Shown here in pieces: positions 20,538 through 30,286 of a stretch of 64,000 bases of DNA (position 1 is the stretch's first letter; every line of letters starts with the position of its first letter). Below the pieces are notes generated by a model that saw only the letters and a program-made list of their open reading frames with translations, searched no databases and was not told where the DNA came from. The position numbers and the translations under genes were made by a program. This DNA is from Ancylobacter tetraedralis (GTDB lineage: Bacteria; Pseudomonadota; Alphaproteobacteria; Rhizobiales; Xanthobacteraceae). The stretch is from positions 1-64,000 of the forward strand of contig NZ_JACICD010000010.1 in assembly GCF_014195655.1 (NCBI RefSeq), read 5' to 3'.

Positions 20538-21245
20538 CTATTCGGCCGGGGCACGCGGCTTGCGGCTCACCAGTTCGCGCAGCCATTTGCGGTGGTGGCG
20601 CCAGGCCCAGCCGCCCGTCACCTCGCCGCGCGTCATCGCACCGATCGTGCCCTTCACCCAGATCGCCGCATAGACGTGGATGATCCAGACGCAGATGATC
20701 ACCACCGCCGCCATGGCGTGGACCAGAATGGCGACGCGCTTCTGCGGGATGGTGGTGAGATCATAGAAATACTGGTCCCACATCGCGATGCCGGAGACGA
20801 TCAGCACGATGATCAGCGCCGACATCGCCCAGAACACGCCCTTCTGGCCGGCATTGTACTTGCCGACCTCCGGCATCTTCTCCTCACGCCCCGCCAGCAG
20901 GTCGTTGGCATGGGCGAGCCAGGTCACATCCACTCGCGCCGGCAGGTTGGCCCGCCAGAACCGCACGAACAGGATGGCGAAGGAACAGAACAGCACCACG
21001 CCGATCCAGGGATGCAGCGTGCGAGTCCATTGCCCCCCGCCGAACAGGCCGGTGAGGAAGAACAGGCGCGGGGTGAACAGCGCCATGCCGGACAGCGCCA
21101 GCACCACGAGGCTGATGGCGGTGATCCAGTGATTGATGCGCGCGGCCAGCGTGTAGCGCGCCACATGCACCGGGCGGCCCGGCCGGACGGCATCGCCCGG
21201 CTCGATGTCCTCGGGCACTTCGGGCGGCAGGTTTACGGAGGTCAT
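20538..21245 (-). CDS. fdnI: Formate dehydrogenase gamma subunit, cytochrome b556
   Basis: Di-heme membrane subunit that passes electrons from the formate dehydrogenase Fe-S relay to the quinone pool. The 235 residues contain four hydrophobic helices and conserved histidines, for example in [19 protein letters not shown] (helix 1), HPWIGVVLF, and [20 protein letters not shown]. Its start overlaps the end of fdnH by 4 bases. Confidence 0.95.
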   Translation of the reverse strand: MTSVNLPPEVPEDIEPGDAVRPGRPVHVARYTLAARINHWITAISLVVLALSGMALFTPRLFFLTGLFGGGQWTRTLHPWIGVVLFCSFAILFVRFWRANLPARVDVTWLAHANDLLAGREEKMPEVGKYNAGQKGVFWAMSALIIVLIVSGIAMWDQYFYDLTTIPQKRVAILVHAMAAVVIICVWIIHVYAAIWVKGTIGAMTRGEVTGGWAWRHHRKWLRELVSRKPRAPAE

Positions 21246-22249
21246 GTCGCCCTCCCCTCATGGCCGGCCGGCCCCGATGGCGACGCCGGCGGGGGAGCGG
21301 ATGGCGGACCCTTGCCCTCGGTGAGCTTCTGCGCGTTCTCCTCGTCTTCCGCCGTCACCCGGTTGGGACCGGCCACCACATAGTGGAGGAGGCCCGCGGC
21401 GGCGGCGAAGCCCATGGCGGCGAGACCGACATATTTGGTCACGCCCTTCCAGGCATCGACGATGGGCGAAATGCGCGGATTATCCGGCAGGTTGGCATAG
21501 ATCGACGGCTGGTCGGCATGGTGCAGCACATACATCACATGCGTGCCGCCCACGCCCTGCGGATCATAGAGTCCCGCATTCTCGAAGCCACGCGACTTGA
21601 GGTCCTTGATGCGGAAATCCGCCCAGTCCTTCATCTCCTGCTTGGTGCCGAAGACGATGGCCTGGGTCGGGCAGGCCTTCTGGCAGGCTGGGCCCTGGCC
21701 CACCGCCACGCGATCCGAGCACAGCGTGCACTTGTAGGCGGTGTGATCGACCTTGGAGATGCGCGGAATGTTAAACGGGCAGCCCTTGATGCAATAGCCG
21801 CAGCCGATGCAGTTCTCATGCTGGAAATCGACGATGCCGTTCGAGTACTGCACGATCGCGCCCGGCGAAGGGCAGGCCTTCAGGCAGCCGGGATCCTCGC
21901 AATGCATGCAGCCATCCTTGCGGATGAGCCATTCGAGATTGTCGGTCTCGGGATTCACCCACTCGGTGAAGCGCATCAGCGTGAACGTGTCCGGCGTCAG
22001 GTCCATGGGGTTGGTGTAGACCCCGTGGTTGAAGCCGATCTCCTCATGGAGATTGTTCCATTCGAGGCAGGCCGACTGGCAGGCCTTGCAGCCGATGCAT
22101 TTCGACACGTCGATGAGCTTGGCCACCTCGGTCAGCCGCTCGGCGGGCGGCGTGACCTCGGAGGCGGAGCGGCGCAGGATGTCCTTCTCGCCGAAGCGCG
22201 GCTTTGCGGCCTCGGGGGAGACGGACGGGTTCGGAATCGGTGGAAACAT
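21242..22249 (-). CDS. fdnH: Formate dehydrogenase iron-sulfur (beta) subunit
   Basis: Four-cluster ferredoxin-like subunit linking the selenoprotein alpha subunit to cytochrome b. It has 335 residues. Clusters of cysteines are visible: [11 protein letters not shown] near residue 52, [28 protein letters not shown], and [22 protein letters not shown] single C-terminal transmembrane helix (about 270-290, [19 protein letters not shown]) anchors it in the membrane, as in FdnH. It starts 15 bases after the fdnG stop. Confidence 0.96.
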   Translation of the reverse strand: MFPPIPNPSVSPEAAKPRFGEKDILRRSASEVTPPAERLTEVAKLIDVSKCIGCKACQSACLEWNNLHEEIGFNHGVYTNPMDLTPDTFTLMRFTEWVNPETDNLEWLIRKDGCMHCEDPGCLKACPSPGAIVQYSNGIVDFQHENCIGCGYCIKGCPFNIPRISKVDHTAYKCTLCSDRVAVGQGPACQKACPTQAIVFGTKQEMKDWADFRIKDLKSRGFENAGLYDPQGVGGTHVMYVLHHADQPSIYANLPDNPRISPIVDAWKGVTKYVGLAAMGFAAAAGLLHYVVAGPNRVTAEDEENAQKLTEGKGPPSAPPPASPSGPAGHEGRAT

Positions 22250-22264
22250 CGTGCCGCCTCCCTC

Positions 22265-25200
22265 TTATGACACCGCCGGACCGGCGGAGGCTTCGATGTT
22301 GACGAGAAACGCCTTGAACTCCGGCGTCTCGATATTGGCGTCGCCGACGAAGGGGGTCAGCACATTCGCCGGGAAGCCCTTGCGGGCGGCGCCGACGAAA
22401 CCCCAGTGGATCGGGATACCGACCACGTGGACAATCTTGCCGTCGATCGTCATCGGCTTGATCCGCTTGGTGACGACCGCCTTGGCGAAGAGCGAGCCGC
22501 GCATCGACCACACCCGCACCCAGCCGCCCAGCGCGATGCCCTTGTCGCGGGCAAGCTCCTCCGAAATCTCGACGAACTGTTCCGGCTGCAGGACCGAGTT
22601 CACATGGTTGTTCTTGGTCCAGTAGTGGAAATGCTCGGTGAGACGGTAGGTGGTCGCGGCATAGGGGAAGTCGGGCGAGGCGGTCTGGGCGAACTGCTTC
22701 CAGTCATCCTTGAACACGCGCGACACCGGATTGCCCACGATCTTCGGGGCAATGACATTGGCGACCGGGCTCTCGAACGGCTCGTAATGCACCGGGAACG
22801 GCCCGTCGCGCATCATCTTGCGCACGAACAGTCGGCCGGAGCCTTCCGCGTTCATGATGAATGGGCCGACATCTCCCGGCTTGGCGGTGGGCGCGATGTC
22901 CGGCACGTCGTAGCCGGTCCATTTGGCGCCGTCCCACTCGATCAGCTTGCGCGAGGGATCCCACGGCTTGCCCTCGAGGTCGCAGGAGGCGCGATTATAG
23001 ATGATGCGCCGGTTGGCCGGCCAGGCGAAGGACCATTTGAGGTAGGCCCCGGTATCGCCCGGGTCGGAATTGTCCCGGCGCGCCATCATGTTGCCCGCCT
23101 CGGTCCAGCAGCCCGAGAAGATCCAGCAGCCCGACGCGGTGGTGCCGTCGTCGCGCAGCACGCCGAAGCCCGGGAGCTGCTTCCCCGCCTCCAGGATCTT
23201 CTTGGTCGGGTCGTTGGGATCGAACACGTCGACCAGGGCCGAACCGTTCATCTCCCGCGCCAGTTCCTCCGGCGTCGGCTCGTCCGGGTCCTTGTAGGAC
23301 CAGTTAAGATTGACGATCGGGTCGGGGAAGGCGCCGCCATCGCGGGCGTAGAGCGCCTTCAGGCGGAGGTGGATCTGCGCCATGATCCAGGTGTCGGTGC
23401 GCGCCTCGCCGGGAGGCGAGCCGCCCGGCCAGTGCCATTGCAGCCAGCGTCCGGAATTGACCAGCGAGCCCTCGTCCTCCGCGAAGCAGGTGGTGGGCAG
23501 CTGGATCACTTCCGTCTGGATCGAGGACGGGTCGGTCTTGTTATAGACGCCGTGATCCTCCCAGAAGCGGGCCGTCTCGGTCTGGAGCGGGTCCATGACC
23601 ACGAGCAGCTTGAGCTTGGAGAGCCCCTCGCTGAGCTTGGCCCGGTTGGGGAAGGCCTGCAGCGGGTTGAAGCCCTGGCAGAAATAGAGGTTGATCTCGC
23701 CTTTTTTCATGCGCTCGAACATGCGCAGGATGTCGTAGTTCGGCACGTCGAGCTTGGGCAGGTAGTGATAAGCCCAGTCGTTCTCGGCCGTGGCCGCATC
23801 GCCATACATGGACTTCATGAAGCTGACGAAGAACTTCCTGTAGTTCTGCCAGTAGCTCATCTGGTTCGGCCGCAGCGGCTTGAAGCCGCGCGTCGACATG
23901 TACGTGGCGAAGTCGGGTTCCTTGTCCACCGGCAGGTTGAGATAGCCGGGCAGCATGTTGGACAACAGGCCGAGATCGGTCAGCCCCTGGATGTTGGAAT
24001 GGCCGCGCAACGCGTTCATGCCACCGCCGCGCACGCCGATATTGCCAAGGATAAGCTGCAGCATCGCCATGCCGCGGATGTTCTGCGCGCCCTTGGAATG
24101 CTGGGTCCAGCCGAGCGCGTACATCGACGTCATGGTCTTGGTCGGCGAGGAGCACTCGCCCACCATCTCGGCGATGTGCAGGAACTTGTCCTTCGGCGTG
24201 CCGCAGATGCGTTCGACCAGCTCGGGCGTGTAGATGGAGACGTGCTGTTTCAAGAGGTTCCACACGCAACGCGGATGCGTGAGCGTGTCGTCGACCACGG
24301 CATAGCCGTCCGGCCCGATCTCATATTCCCAGGTATCGCGGTTATAGTCGCGCTTTTCCTCGTCGTAGCCGGTGAACAGGCCCTCATGATACTCGAAGCC
24401 TTCCTTCACGAGGAAGGAGGCGTTGGTGAAAGCCTTGGTATAGGCCCACTGGACCTTGTCGTTCTGGATGCACCAGTTGATCAGGCCCATGAGGAAGGCG
24501 ATGTCCGACCCCTGCCGGATCGGCGCGTAATAGTCCGCCACCGACGCCGAGCGGTTATAGCGCGGGTCGACCACAATGAGCTTGGCGCCACGGTTGGCTT
24601 TCGCCTCGGTGACCCATTTGAAACCGCACGGATGCGCTTCGGCGGCATTGCCGCCCATGATGATGACGAGGTCGGTATTCTTGATATCCGTCCAGGAGTT
24701 CGTCATGGCACCACGGCCGAATGTTGGGGCGAGACTCGCCACCGTCGGGCCGTGTCAGACGCGCGCCTGATTATCGAATCCAAGCATCCCCGTGGAACGC
24801 ACCACCTTGTAGGTGGCGAAGGCGGTCTCGTTCGTGGTGGCCGAGGCCGCCAGGAAGCCGGCGGTCAGCCAGCGATTGACGGTGACGCCGTCCTTGTTGG
24901 TCGCGACGAAATTGGCGTCGCGATCGTGCTTCATGGCATGGGCGATCTTGTCGAGCGCCGCGTCCCAGGAGATCGGCTCGAAACGGTCGGAGCCGGGCTT
25001 GCGCACCATCGGCTGGGTGAGGCGCGTCTCGCTCTTCACGATGTCGCGCAGCGCCGCGCCCTTGGGGCAGAGCGTCCCGCGATTGGTGGGGTGGTCGGCA
25101 TCGCCCTCGATATGGACGATATCGGCCTTCTCACCCTTCCGCAGGTCGCCCTTGGAAAAGATGATGATGCCGCAGGCGACCGAGCAATAGGTGCAGGTGT

Positions 25201-25354
25201 TGCGCGCTTCCGTCGTGTTGGCCAGATGGAACGGCTTGATGAATGCGGCAACCGCCGCCTCCGCCTCGCCGAACCCGAAGGCTCCCAGCGTCGTGCCCGC
25301 GATCCCCGCACCCGACGTTTTCAGAAACGACCGGCGCGAGAGTTCCATGTTCAT
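22265..25354 (-). CDS. fdnG: Formate dehydrogenase alpha subunit, selenocysteine-containing
   Basis: Periplasmic molybdenum or tungsten bis-MGD enzyme that oxidises formate to CO2. The gene is one continuous frame of 1030 codons interrupted by UGA at codon 200 (24755-24757). The context ARV-Sec-HGPTVASLAPTFGRG matches the catalytic Sec site of FdnG/FdoG. A Tat signal RRSFLKTSG opens the protein, and the [4Fe-4S] site CTYCSVACG follows at about residues 54-62. GGGAGG sits 7 bases before the ATG. Conceptual translation without recoding would split it into 199- and 825-residue pieces, which is an artefact. SelA, SelB, SelC and SelD are all encoded nearby. Confidence 0.97.
24728..24757 (-). promoter_or_regulatory. 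Bacterial SECIS hairpin and UGA Sec codon in fdnG
   Basis: On the minus strand the Sec UGA (24757-24755) is followed 14 bases later by a hairpin GGCGA-GTC-TCGCC (24740-24728). This is the apical SelB-binding stem-loop; its loop GUC and its distance from UGA resemble the E. coli fdnG/fdhF SECIS elements. It lies within the coding region, as in other bacteria. Confidence 0.88.
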
Positions 25355-25596
25355 CGAGGACCTCCCGAAACTCTCATTGCAAAGCCCATCGCACGATAGG
25401 CGTATCCAATCGAAAGCCTATTTTTTAGCGGCTCCAATGTCAAACCAACGAAAGGTGAAGGACCAACAAAAACCCGTGTAATTCCAAGTCACTCGCTCCA
25501 GTGACGGGCATTTTGGAAATGCTGCGCCGCACGCCCGGGCCAGCGAGGCAGGCAGTGGATTGACGCTGCCGAGCGCCGGGGGCATGGTCGCGCGCG

Positions 25597-26199
25597 ATGT
25601 TTCTGCATCAGGCTCCCGCGTGCCGGGGCACCCTCGGATCTCTCCTTGTCGCCGCGTTTCTTGCCCTAGCGTCAATAGCGCTTGGGGCACCGCGGGCGCT
25701 TGCCCAGGAGCCGCCTCTGCCTGCGGGGAGCGAGGCTCCGGCGCTCACCCTGCCGACACTGGCGAACGGGCTCCAGCGGCTGGATGCGCTGCGGGACAAA
25801 ATCGTCCTCGTTCACTTTTTTGCGACCTGGTGCGAGCCGTGCCGGGAAGAGATGGCCGGTCTGGCCCGGCTGGTGGCGCGGATGCAGGATCGCCCCTTCG
25901 CCGTGCTGGCAATCGACATCGGCGAGCCGGAACTGCGGGTGCGCCGCTTCTTCGAGAATGCGCCCGTCCCCTTCCCCATCCTCCTCGACGAGGACCGCGC
26001 GACCATGAAGGCGTGGCAGGTCGCCGTGCTGCCGACCAGCTTCGTTCTCGACCGCTCGCACCGGGTGCGCCTCTACGCCGGCGGCCCGGTCGACTGGGAC
26101 GATCCGGCCGCCGCACATCGGCTCGAAAGCCTCGAACTCGAAAGCCAGAACCCGGCGAGCGCGCCCCTCGATGGCACGCTGCCACCCCTCAACGACTAA
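25597..26199 (+). CDS. TlpA-like periplasmic thioredoxin-fold protein
   Basis: A 200-residue secreted thiol-disulfide protein of the TlpA/ResA type. An N-terminal signal peptide (about 1-37, ending RALAQ) is followed by a thioredoxin fold with active site WCEPC (Cys79, Cys82) and the cis-proline region VLPTSFVLD. It is divergent from fdnG and followed 14 bases later by the transglutaminase gene. A role in cytochrome or enzyme maturation in the periplasm is plausible; its partner is not known. Confidence 0.88.
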   Translation: MFLHQAPACRGTLGSLLVAAFLALASIALGAPRALAQEPPLPAGSEAPALTLPTLANGLQRLDALRDKIVLVHFFATWCEPCREEMAGLARLVARMQDRPFAVLAIDIGEPELRVRRFFENAPVPFPILLDEDRATMKAWQVAVLPTSFVLDRSHRVRLYAGGPVDWDDPAAAHRLESLELESQNPASAPLDGTLPPLND

Positions 26200-26213
26200 G
26201 CGGGAAAAACCAC

Positions 26214-27338
26214 ATGACCAGTCGCCGAGAACTCCTCAAGGCCGGCGCGGCCCTCGCCGCCGCCACCCTGGCGCCGTCCCAGCTCTTCGCGCAGACGGCC
26301 GCCGCCGGCGCCGTCTTCGCGCCCAGGCCCGACAAATGGCGCCGCTTCGACGTGGTGACGACGCTGGAGGTCGCCCCCGTCGAGGGCAAGGCCGGCCCGG
26401 CGCAAGCGTGGGTGCCGCTCCCGTCCTATACCGCGGCCGACTGGTTCAAGCCGGGCGAGAGTAGCTGGAAGACCAATGCCGCCAGCGCGAAGGTGGTGAA
26501 GGATCCCCATTACGGCACGGAGCTTCTGCATCTCACCTGGGCGCAGGGCGAAAGCGCGCCGCGCGTGGAGATCACCTCCTCCTTCGCCACCCGCGACCGC
26601 GCCACCGACTTCGCCCGGCCCGGCAACGTCGCGCCGCTCTCAAGCGCCGATCGCGCGCTGTTCACCGCGCCGACCGACCTGATCCCGCTCGACGGCATCG
26701 TGAAGCAGACCTCCGACACGATCACCGCCGGCAAGGCGAGCGACCTGGAGAAGGCGCGCGCGATTTACGAGTGGGTGGTCGAGAACACCTATCGCAACGC
26801 CGCCACCCGCGGCTGCGGCACCGGCGATGTCGCCTCGCTGCTCAAGAGCGGCAATCTCGGCGGCAAGTGCGCCGACCTCAACGCGCTCTATGTCGGGCTG
26901 GTGCGCGCCGCCGGCATTCCCGCCCGCGACATTTACGGCATCCGCGTCGCCCCCTCCGCTTTCGGCTACAAAAGCCTGGGCGCCAATTCGCCGACCATTT
27001 CGAAGGCCCAGCATTGCCGCGCCGAAGTGTGGCTGGACGGCTTCGGCTGGGTGGCGACCGATCCCGCCGACGTGCGCAAGGTCGTGCTGGAGGAGCCCCC
27101 GGGCAAGAACGCGATGGACGACGCCAAGGTGCTCGCCGCCCGCAAGGCGCTGTTCGGCGCGTGGGAGGGCAACTGGCTCGCCTATAATGACGGCCACGAC
27201 ATCGCCCTGCCCGGCTCGAACGGCCCCAAGCTCGGCTTCCTCATGTACCCGCAGGCGGAAGTGGCGTCGCTGCGCCACGATTGCCTGGATCCCGACGCCT
27301 TCAAATACTCGATCACCGCCAGCGAACTCGCCACCTGA
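26214..27338 (+). CDS. Tat-exported transglutaminase-like protein
   Basis: A 374-residue protein with a twin-arginine signal (SRRELLKAGAALAAATLAP) and a C-terminal transglutaminase-like cysteine protease fold. The likely triad is Cys219 (GGKCADLNALYVGL), His267 (QHCRAEVW) and Asp283 (ATDPADV). Such proteins can be peptidases or amidases; the substrate is unknown. ATG at 26214 is preferred over the longer open frame because the Tat motif begins there. It probably forms an operon with the TlpA-like gene. Confidence 0.82.
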   Translation: MTSRRELLKAGAALAAATLAPSQLFAQTAAAGAVFAPRPDKWRRFDVVTTLEVAPVEGKAGPAQAWVPLPSYTAADWFKPGESSWKTNAASAKVVKDPHYGTELLHLTWAQGESAPRVEITSSFATRDRATDFARPGNVAPLSSADRALFTAPTDLIPLDGIVKQTSDTITAGKASDLEKARAIYEWVVENTYRNAATRGCGTGDVASLLKSGNLGGKCADLNALYVGLVRAAGIPARDIYGIRVAPSAFGYKSLGANSPTISKAQHCRAEVWLDGFGWVATDPADVRKVVLEEPPGKNAMDDAKVLAARKALFGAWEGNWLAYNDGHDIALPGSNGPKLGFLMYPQAEVASLRHDCLDPDAFKYSITASELAT

Positions 27339-27352
27339 GCGACACGGAAGCT

Positions 27353-27456
27353 CCCTCTCCCCCGCGGGGGAGAGGGTTCGGGTGAGGGAGAAGACCGATC
27401 CGCGGCCGAAAGCCCCTCACCCGCCGCGACGCGGCGACTTCTCCCCGTCGGGGAGA
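27353..27456. repeat. REP-like intergenic palindrome cluster
   Basis: The gap before selD carries a perfect 24-base palindrome (27353-27376, arms CCCTCTCCCCCG), then GGTGAGGG/CCCTCACC arms, a CGCCGCG-A-CGCGGCG hairpin (27422-27436), and TCTCCCCG-T-CGGGGAGA (27440-27456). This composition is typical of dispersed intergenic repeats of rhizobial-type genomes. It may also end transcription of the transglutaminase gene. Confidence 0.7.
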
Positions 27457-27480
27457 GATAAAGAACACGAGGAGTGAGCC

Positions 27481-28545
27481 ATGCTCGACACGCCCGCCGA
27501 CACCACCCCGTTCCGCCTCACCAGCCTCGCCCATGGCGGGGGCTGCGGCTGCAAGCTCGCGCCCTCGGTGCTGCGCGAATTGCTCTCGGAACAGCCGGCT
27601 GCGGGCCCGTTCGAGCGGCTGCTGGTCGGCACCGAGACGGGTGACGACGCGGCGGTCTGGCAGCTGGACGACGACACCTGCCTGATCGCTACCACCGACT
27701 TCTTCATGCCGATGGTGGACGATCCCTATGAGTTCGGCCGCATCGCCGCCACCAACGCGATTTCCGATGTCTACGCGATGGGCGGCAAGCCCCTGCTCGC
27801 GCTCGCCATTCTCGGCATGCCGCTGGGCAAGCTGGAGCCGGCCATGGTGCGCGAGATCCTGAAGGGCGGTGCCTCCATCGCGGCGGAAGCCGGCATTCCG
27901 GTGGCGGGCGGCCATTCCATCGATTGTCCGGAGCCGATCTACGGGCTCGCGGTGATCGGCACCGCCAGCCCGTCGGCGATCCGCAAGAACAGCACGGCAC
28001 GGGCCGGCGACGTGCTCATTCTCACCAAGCCGCTCGGGGTGGGCATCTATTCCGCCGCCTTCAAGAAGCAAGCGCTCTCCACCCCCGCCTATGCCGAGAT
28101 GATCGCCTCGATGACCAAGCTCAACCGTATCGGCACGGAACTGGGCAAGGAGGTAAAGGTGCATGCGGTGACCGACGTCACCGGCTTCGGCATTCTCGGC
28201 CACGGGCTGGAGGTGGCGCGCGGCGCGAAGCTCGCGCTTGAAATCGAGGTCGCCGCGCTGCCGCTGCTGGCGGAAGCCGAGGAACTGGCGCGGCAGGGCT
28301 TTGTCACCGGCGCCTCGCATCGCAACTGGGCGAGCTATGGCGAAAGCGTACGCCTTCCCGAGGGGCTACCCGACCACCAAAGGCACCTGTTGACCGACCC
28401 GCAGACCTCGGGCGGACTGCTGGTCGCGGTCGCGCCGGACGCGGCCGAGCGGATGCTGGGCGCGATCCGGGCGGCAGGCTATGCGGATGCCGCCATTATC
28501 GGCCGGGCGGTGGAGGGCGAACCGTCCGTAACCGTGCTAGCGTAG
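27481..28545 (+). CDS. selD: Selenide, water dikinase (selenophosphate synthase)
   Basis: Makes selenophosphate from selenide and ATP, the selenium donor for SelA. The 354-residue protein has the active site GGGCGCK with Cys22 and Lys25 (a Cys-type, not Sec-type, enzyme), then [44 protein letters not shown], and [13 protein letters not shown]. It lies outside the main minus-strand selCBA block but within 2.2 kb of fdnG. A GAGGAGTGAGCC ribosome binding site precedes the ATG. Its 3' end overlaps the convergent hxlR-type gene by 67 bases. Confidence 0.97.
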   Translation: MLDTPADTTPFRLTSLAHGGGCGCKLAPSVLRELLSEQPAAGPFERLLVGTETGDDAAVWQLDDDTCLIATTDFFMPMVDDPYEFGRIAATNAISDVYAMGGKPLLALAILGMPLGKLEPAMVREILKGGASIAAEAGIPVAGGHSIDCPEPIYGLAVIGTASPSAIRKNSTARAGDVLILTKPLGVGIYSAAFKKQALSTPAYAEMIASMTKLNRIGTELGKEVKVHAVTDVTGFGILGHGLEVARGAKLALEIEVAALPLLAEAEELARQGFVTGASHRNWASYGESVRLPEGLPDHQRHLLTDPQTSGGLLVAVAPDAAERMLGAIRAAGYADAAIIGRAVEGEPSVTVLA

Positions 28546-28895
28546 CGCTGGCGGGCGTCCCGCACCGCCTGGTGATTGGCCTCGGCCCAGGCGACCAGCG
28601 CACGCAGCGGCGCCATCAGCGAGCGGCCGAGCTCGGTGAGAGCGTAGTCCACGCGCGGCGGAATGGTGGGATAGACCGTGCGCGTCACCAGCCCGTCCGC
28701 CTCCAGATGACGCAGGGTCTGCGCCAGCATGCGCTGGGAAATATCCGGGATCGCCCGTCTCAAGACGGTGAAGCGGCGCGACCCCTCTTCCAGTTCGCTG
28801 AGGATGAGAACACTCCAGCGATCGCCGATGCGGTCCAGCACGTCGCGCGTCGGACATAGCTGCTGAAGCGCTTCTTTATCAATTTTCACAAGCAC
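28479..28895 (-). CDS. HxlR-family transcriptional regulator
   Basis: A 138-residue winged-helix DNA-binding protein. Seen: [22 protein letters not shown] with the conserved N-terminal cysteine (Cys14), [25 protein letters not shown], and the wing [25 protein letters not shown]. HxlR proteins often sense quinones, aldehydes or thiol stress. It is divergent from an NmrA-type quinone oxidoreductase gene, the arrangement known for E. coli ytfH/qorB, so it probably controls that gene. The tail overlaps the end of selD in the opposite strand. Confidence 0.92.
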   Translation of the reverse strand: MLVKIDKEALQQLCPTRDVLDRIGDRWSVLILSELEEGSRRFTVLRRAIPDISQRMLAQTLRHLEADGLVTRTVYPTIPPRVDYALTELGRSLMAPLRALVAWAEANHQAVRDARQRYASTVTDGSPSTARPIMAASA

Positions 28896-29054
28896 TTATC
28901 CGATCTCCCCCCGCCCTGTTGCCGACCCGCCGGTTACTGCCCGCATACCGACGCACTTTGAAAACCCTTCTTGCCGGCTCGCTTCCAACCTGCATGTTAC
29001 TCTCATTTGGTAACCGACGCGACCCGCCGGGCCGTCCAACAGGAAGCCGTCGCC

Positions 29055-29909
29055 ATGACCGTCATCACCGCCGCCAGCGGAAAGCTGGGCCAGACCCTCG
29101 CCAGCGCCTTCAAGGCCAAGGGCCTCGCGGGCAGCGTCAAGCTCGCCGCGCGCGCGCCCGAGAAGCTCGCCGCGCAGCAGGCTCAGGGCTTCACGATCGT
29201 CGCCGCCGATTATGACGACCCGGCGAGCCTGCAGGCCGCCTTCGCCGGCGAGGACGTCGCCGTCATCATTTCAAGCGTCGGCCCGAATGAGGTGCGCATC
29301 GCCCAGCACCACAACGCTATTCAGGCCGCCAAGGCCGCCGGCATCCAGCGCATCGTCTACACCGGCGCCACCAACCCGGCCGACGCCAGCCTGTTCGACT
29401 GGGCCAAGGCGCATGTGGCGACCGAGGCCGAACTGAAGGCGTCGGGCATCGCCTACACGATCCTGCGCGACAATTCCTATTTCGCCAATAATGACGCGCT
29501 CTTCGCCAATGCCAAGGAGAGCGGCGTGCTGCCCTTTACCGGCATCGAGGCGAAGGTCGCCTACGTCTCGCATGAGGACGTGGCCGACGCGATCGTCGCC
29601 GCCGTCACCGGCACCGGCCATGCGAACCGAATCTACGAGCTTTCGGGCCATGAGGCCTATTCGGCCATCGAACTGGCCGCCATCCTGTCCACCGTCACCG
29701 GCAAGAAGATCACGGCGCTCGACGTGCCGGTCTCGGCCTTCGAGGCGCAGTTCCGCTCCTATGGGCTGCCCGAATTCGTCGTCACCGGCGTCGGCAGCTT
29801 CTATGCCGCGCTGGGCGCGGGCGAATATGCGCAGACCTCGACGGATGTCGAAACGCTGACCGGGCACGCGTCCACCACCGCGCAAGCCTATCTCGCGCGC
29901 TTCGCCTGA
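29055..29909 (+). CDS. NmrA-type NAD(P)H:quinone oxidoreductase, QorB-like
   Basis: A 284-residue Rossmann-fold atypical short-chain dehydrogenase. Seen: ITAASGKLGQTLA (modified nucleotide-binding glycine motif), VIISSVGPNEVRIAQHHNAI, YTGATNPADASLFDWAKAHVATE, LRDNSYFANN. The E. coli homologue QorB reduces quinones with NADPH. ATG at 29055 is chosen because the Rossmann motif follows directly; an in-frame start at 28971 adds unconserved residues. The adjacent divergent hxlR-type regulator suggests induction by quinone or electrophile stress. Confidence 0.88.
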   Translation: MTVITAASGKLGQTLASAFKAKGLAGSVKLAARAPEKLAAQQAQGFTIVAADYDDPASLQAAFAGEDVAVIISSVGPNEVRIAQHHNAIQAAKAAGIQRIVYTGATNPADASLFDWAKAHVATEAELKASGIAYTILRDNSYFANNDALFANAKESGVLPFTGIEAKVAYVSHEDVADAIVAAVTGTGHANRIYELSGHEAYSAIELAAILSTVTGKKITALDVPVSAFEAQFRSYGLPEFVVTGVGSFYAALGAGEYAQTSTDVETLTGHASTTAQAYLARFA

Positions 29910-30286
29910 GCGAGCTCGGCCCCCGGCACGCGGACCCGCGGCCTGGCACCAGAACGGAACAACCAGCCGGCGCAGCGGTGACGATGCGCCGGCTGTGCAT
30001 TTTCGTGCGTGACCGCGGGGGATGGCGCGCAAGACGATACCCGGCGCAAGACGATACCCGCCGCGAGACGATACGCGACGCGAGACGCAACCCGCCCCGG
30101 CCACGCGCCCGTGCAAAGGACCGCTCGCGGCGTCGCGGCGTTTGCTTGTGAAAGAAATTCACAGCTCCTGGTCCATCATGGCGGCTTATCACGCACGCCG
30201 GTGGCACGCATATTCGGGCCAACCCAACCCATATCCAGCTGGCGCCGGGCTCCCTGCGGGCCGACGGCGCGCGGAGGCCTGTTTTC
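29910..30286. other. Intergenic region before the MFS gene, with direct repeats
   Basis: A 377-base gap with no credible gene. It holds a set of tandem repeats (30027-30095, listed separately) and should carry the MFS promoter. GGAGG lies 9 bases before the MFS ATG. Confidence 0.55.
30027..30095. repeat. Four imperfect 17-base direct repeats
   Basis: The unit GCGCAAGACGATACCCG occurs twice exactly (30027-30043 and 30044-30060), then as degenerate copies CCGCGAGACGATACGCG and ACGCGAGACGCAACCCG. The repeats lie about 200 bases before the MFS gene and could be an array of regulator binding sites or simple slippage expansion. Confidence 0.7.

Noticed and set aside
24755-24757. UGA in fdnG read as a nonsense mutation
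   Set aside because: Sec context, SECIS hairpin and the complete SelA-D machinery nearby make recoding the better reading.
22406-25399. Long plus-strand frame opposite fdnG
   Set aside because: Antisense shadow of the selenoprotein gene with skewed composition and no domain.
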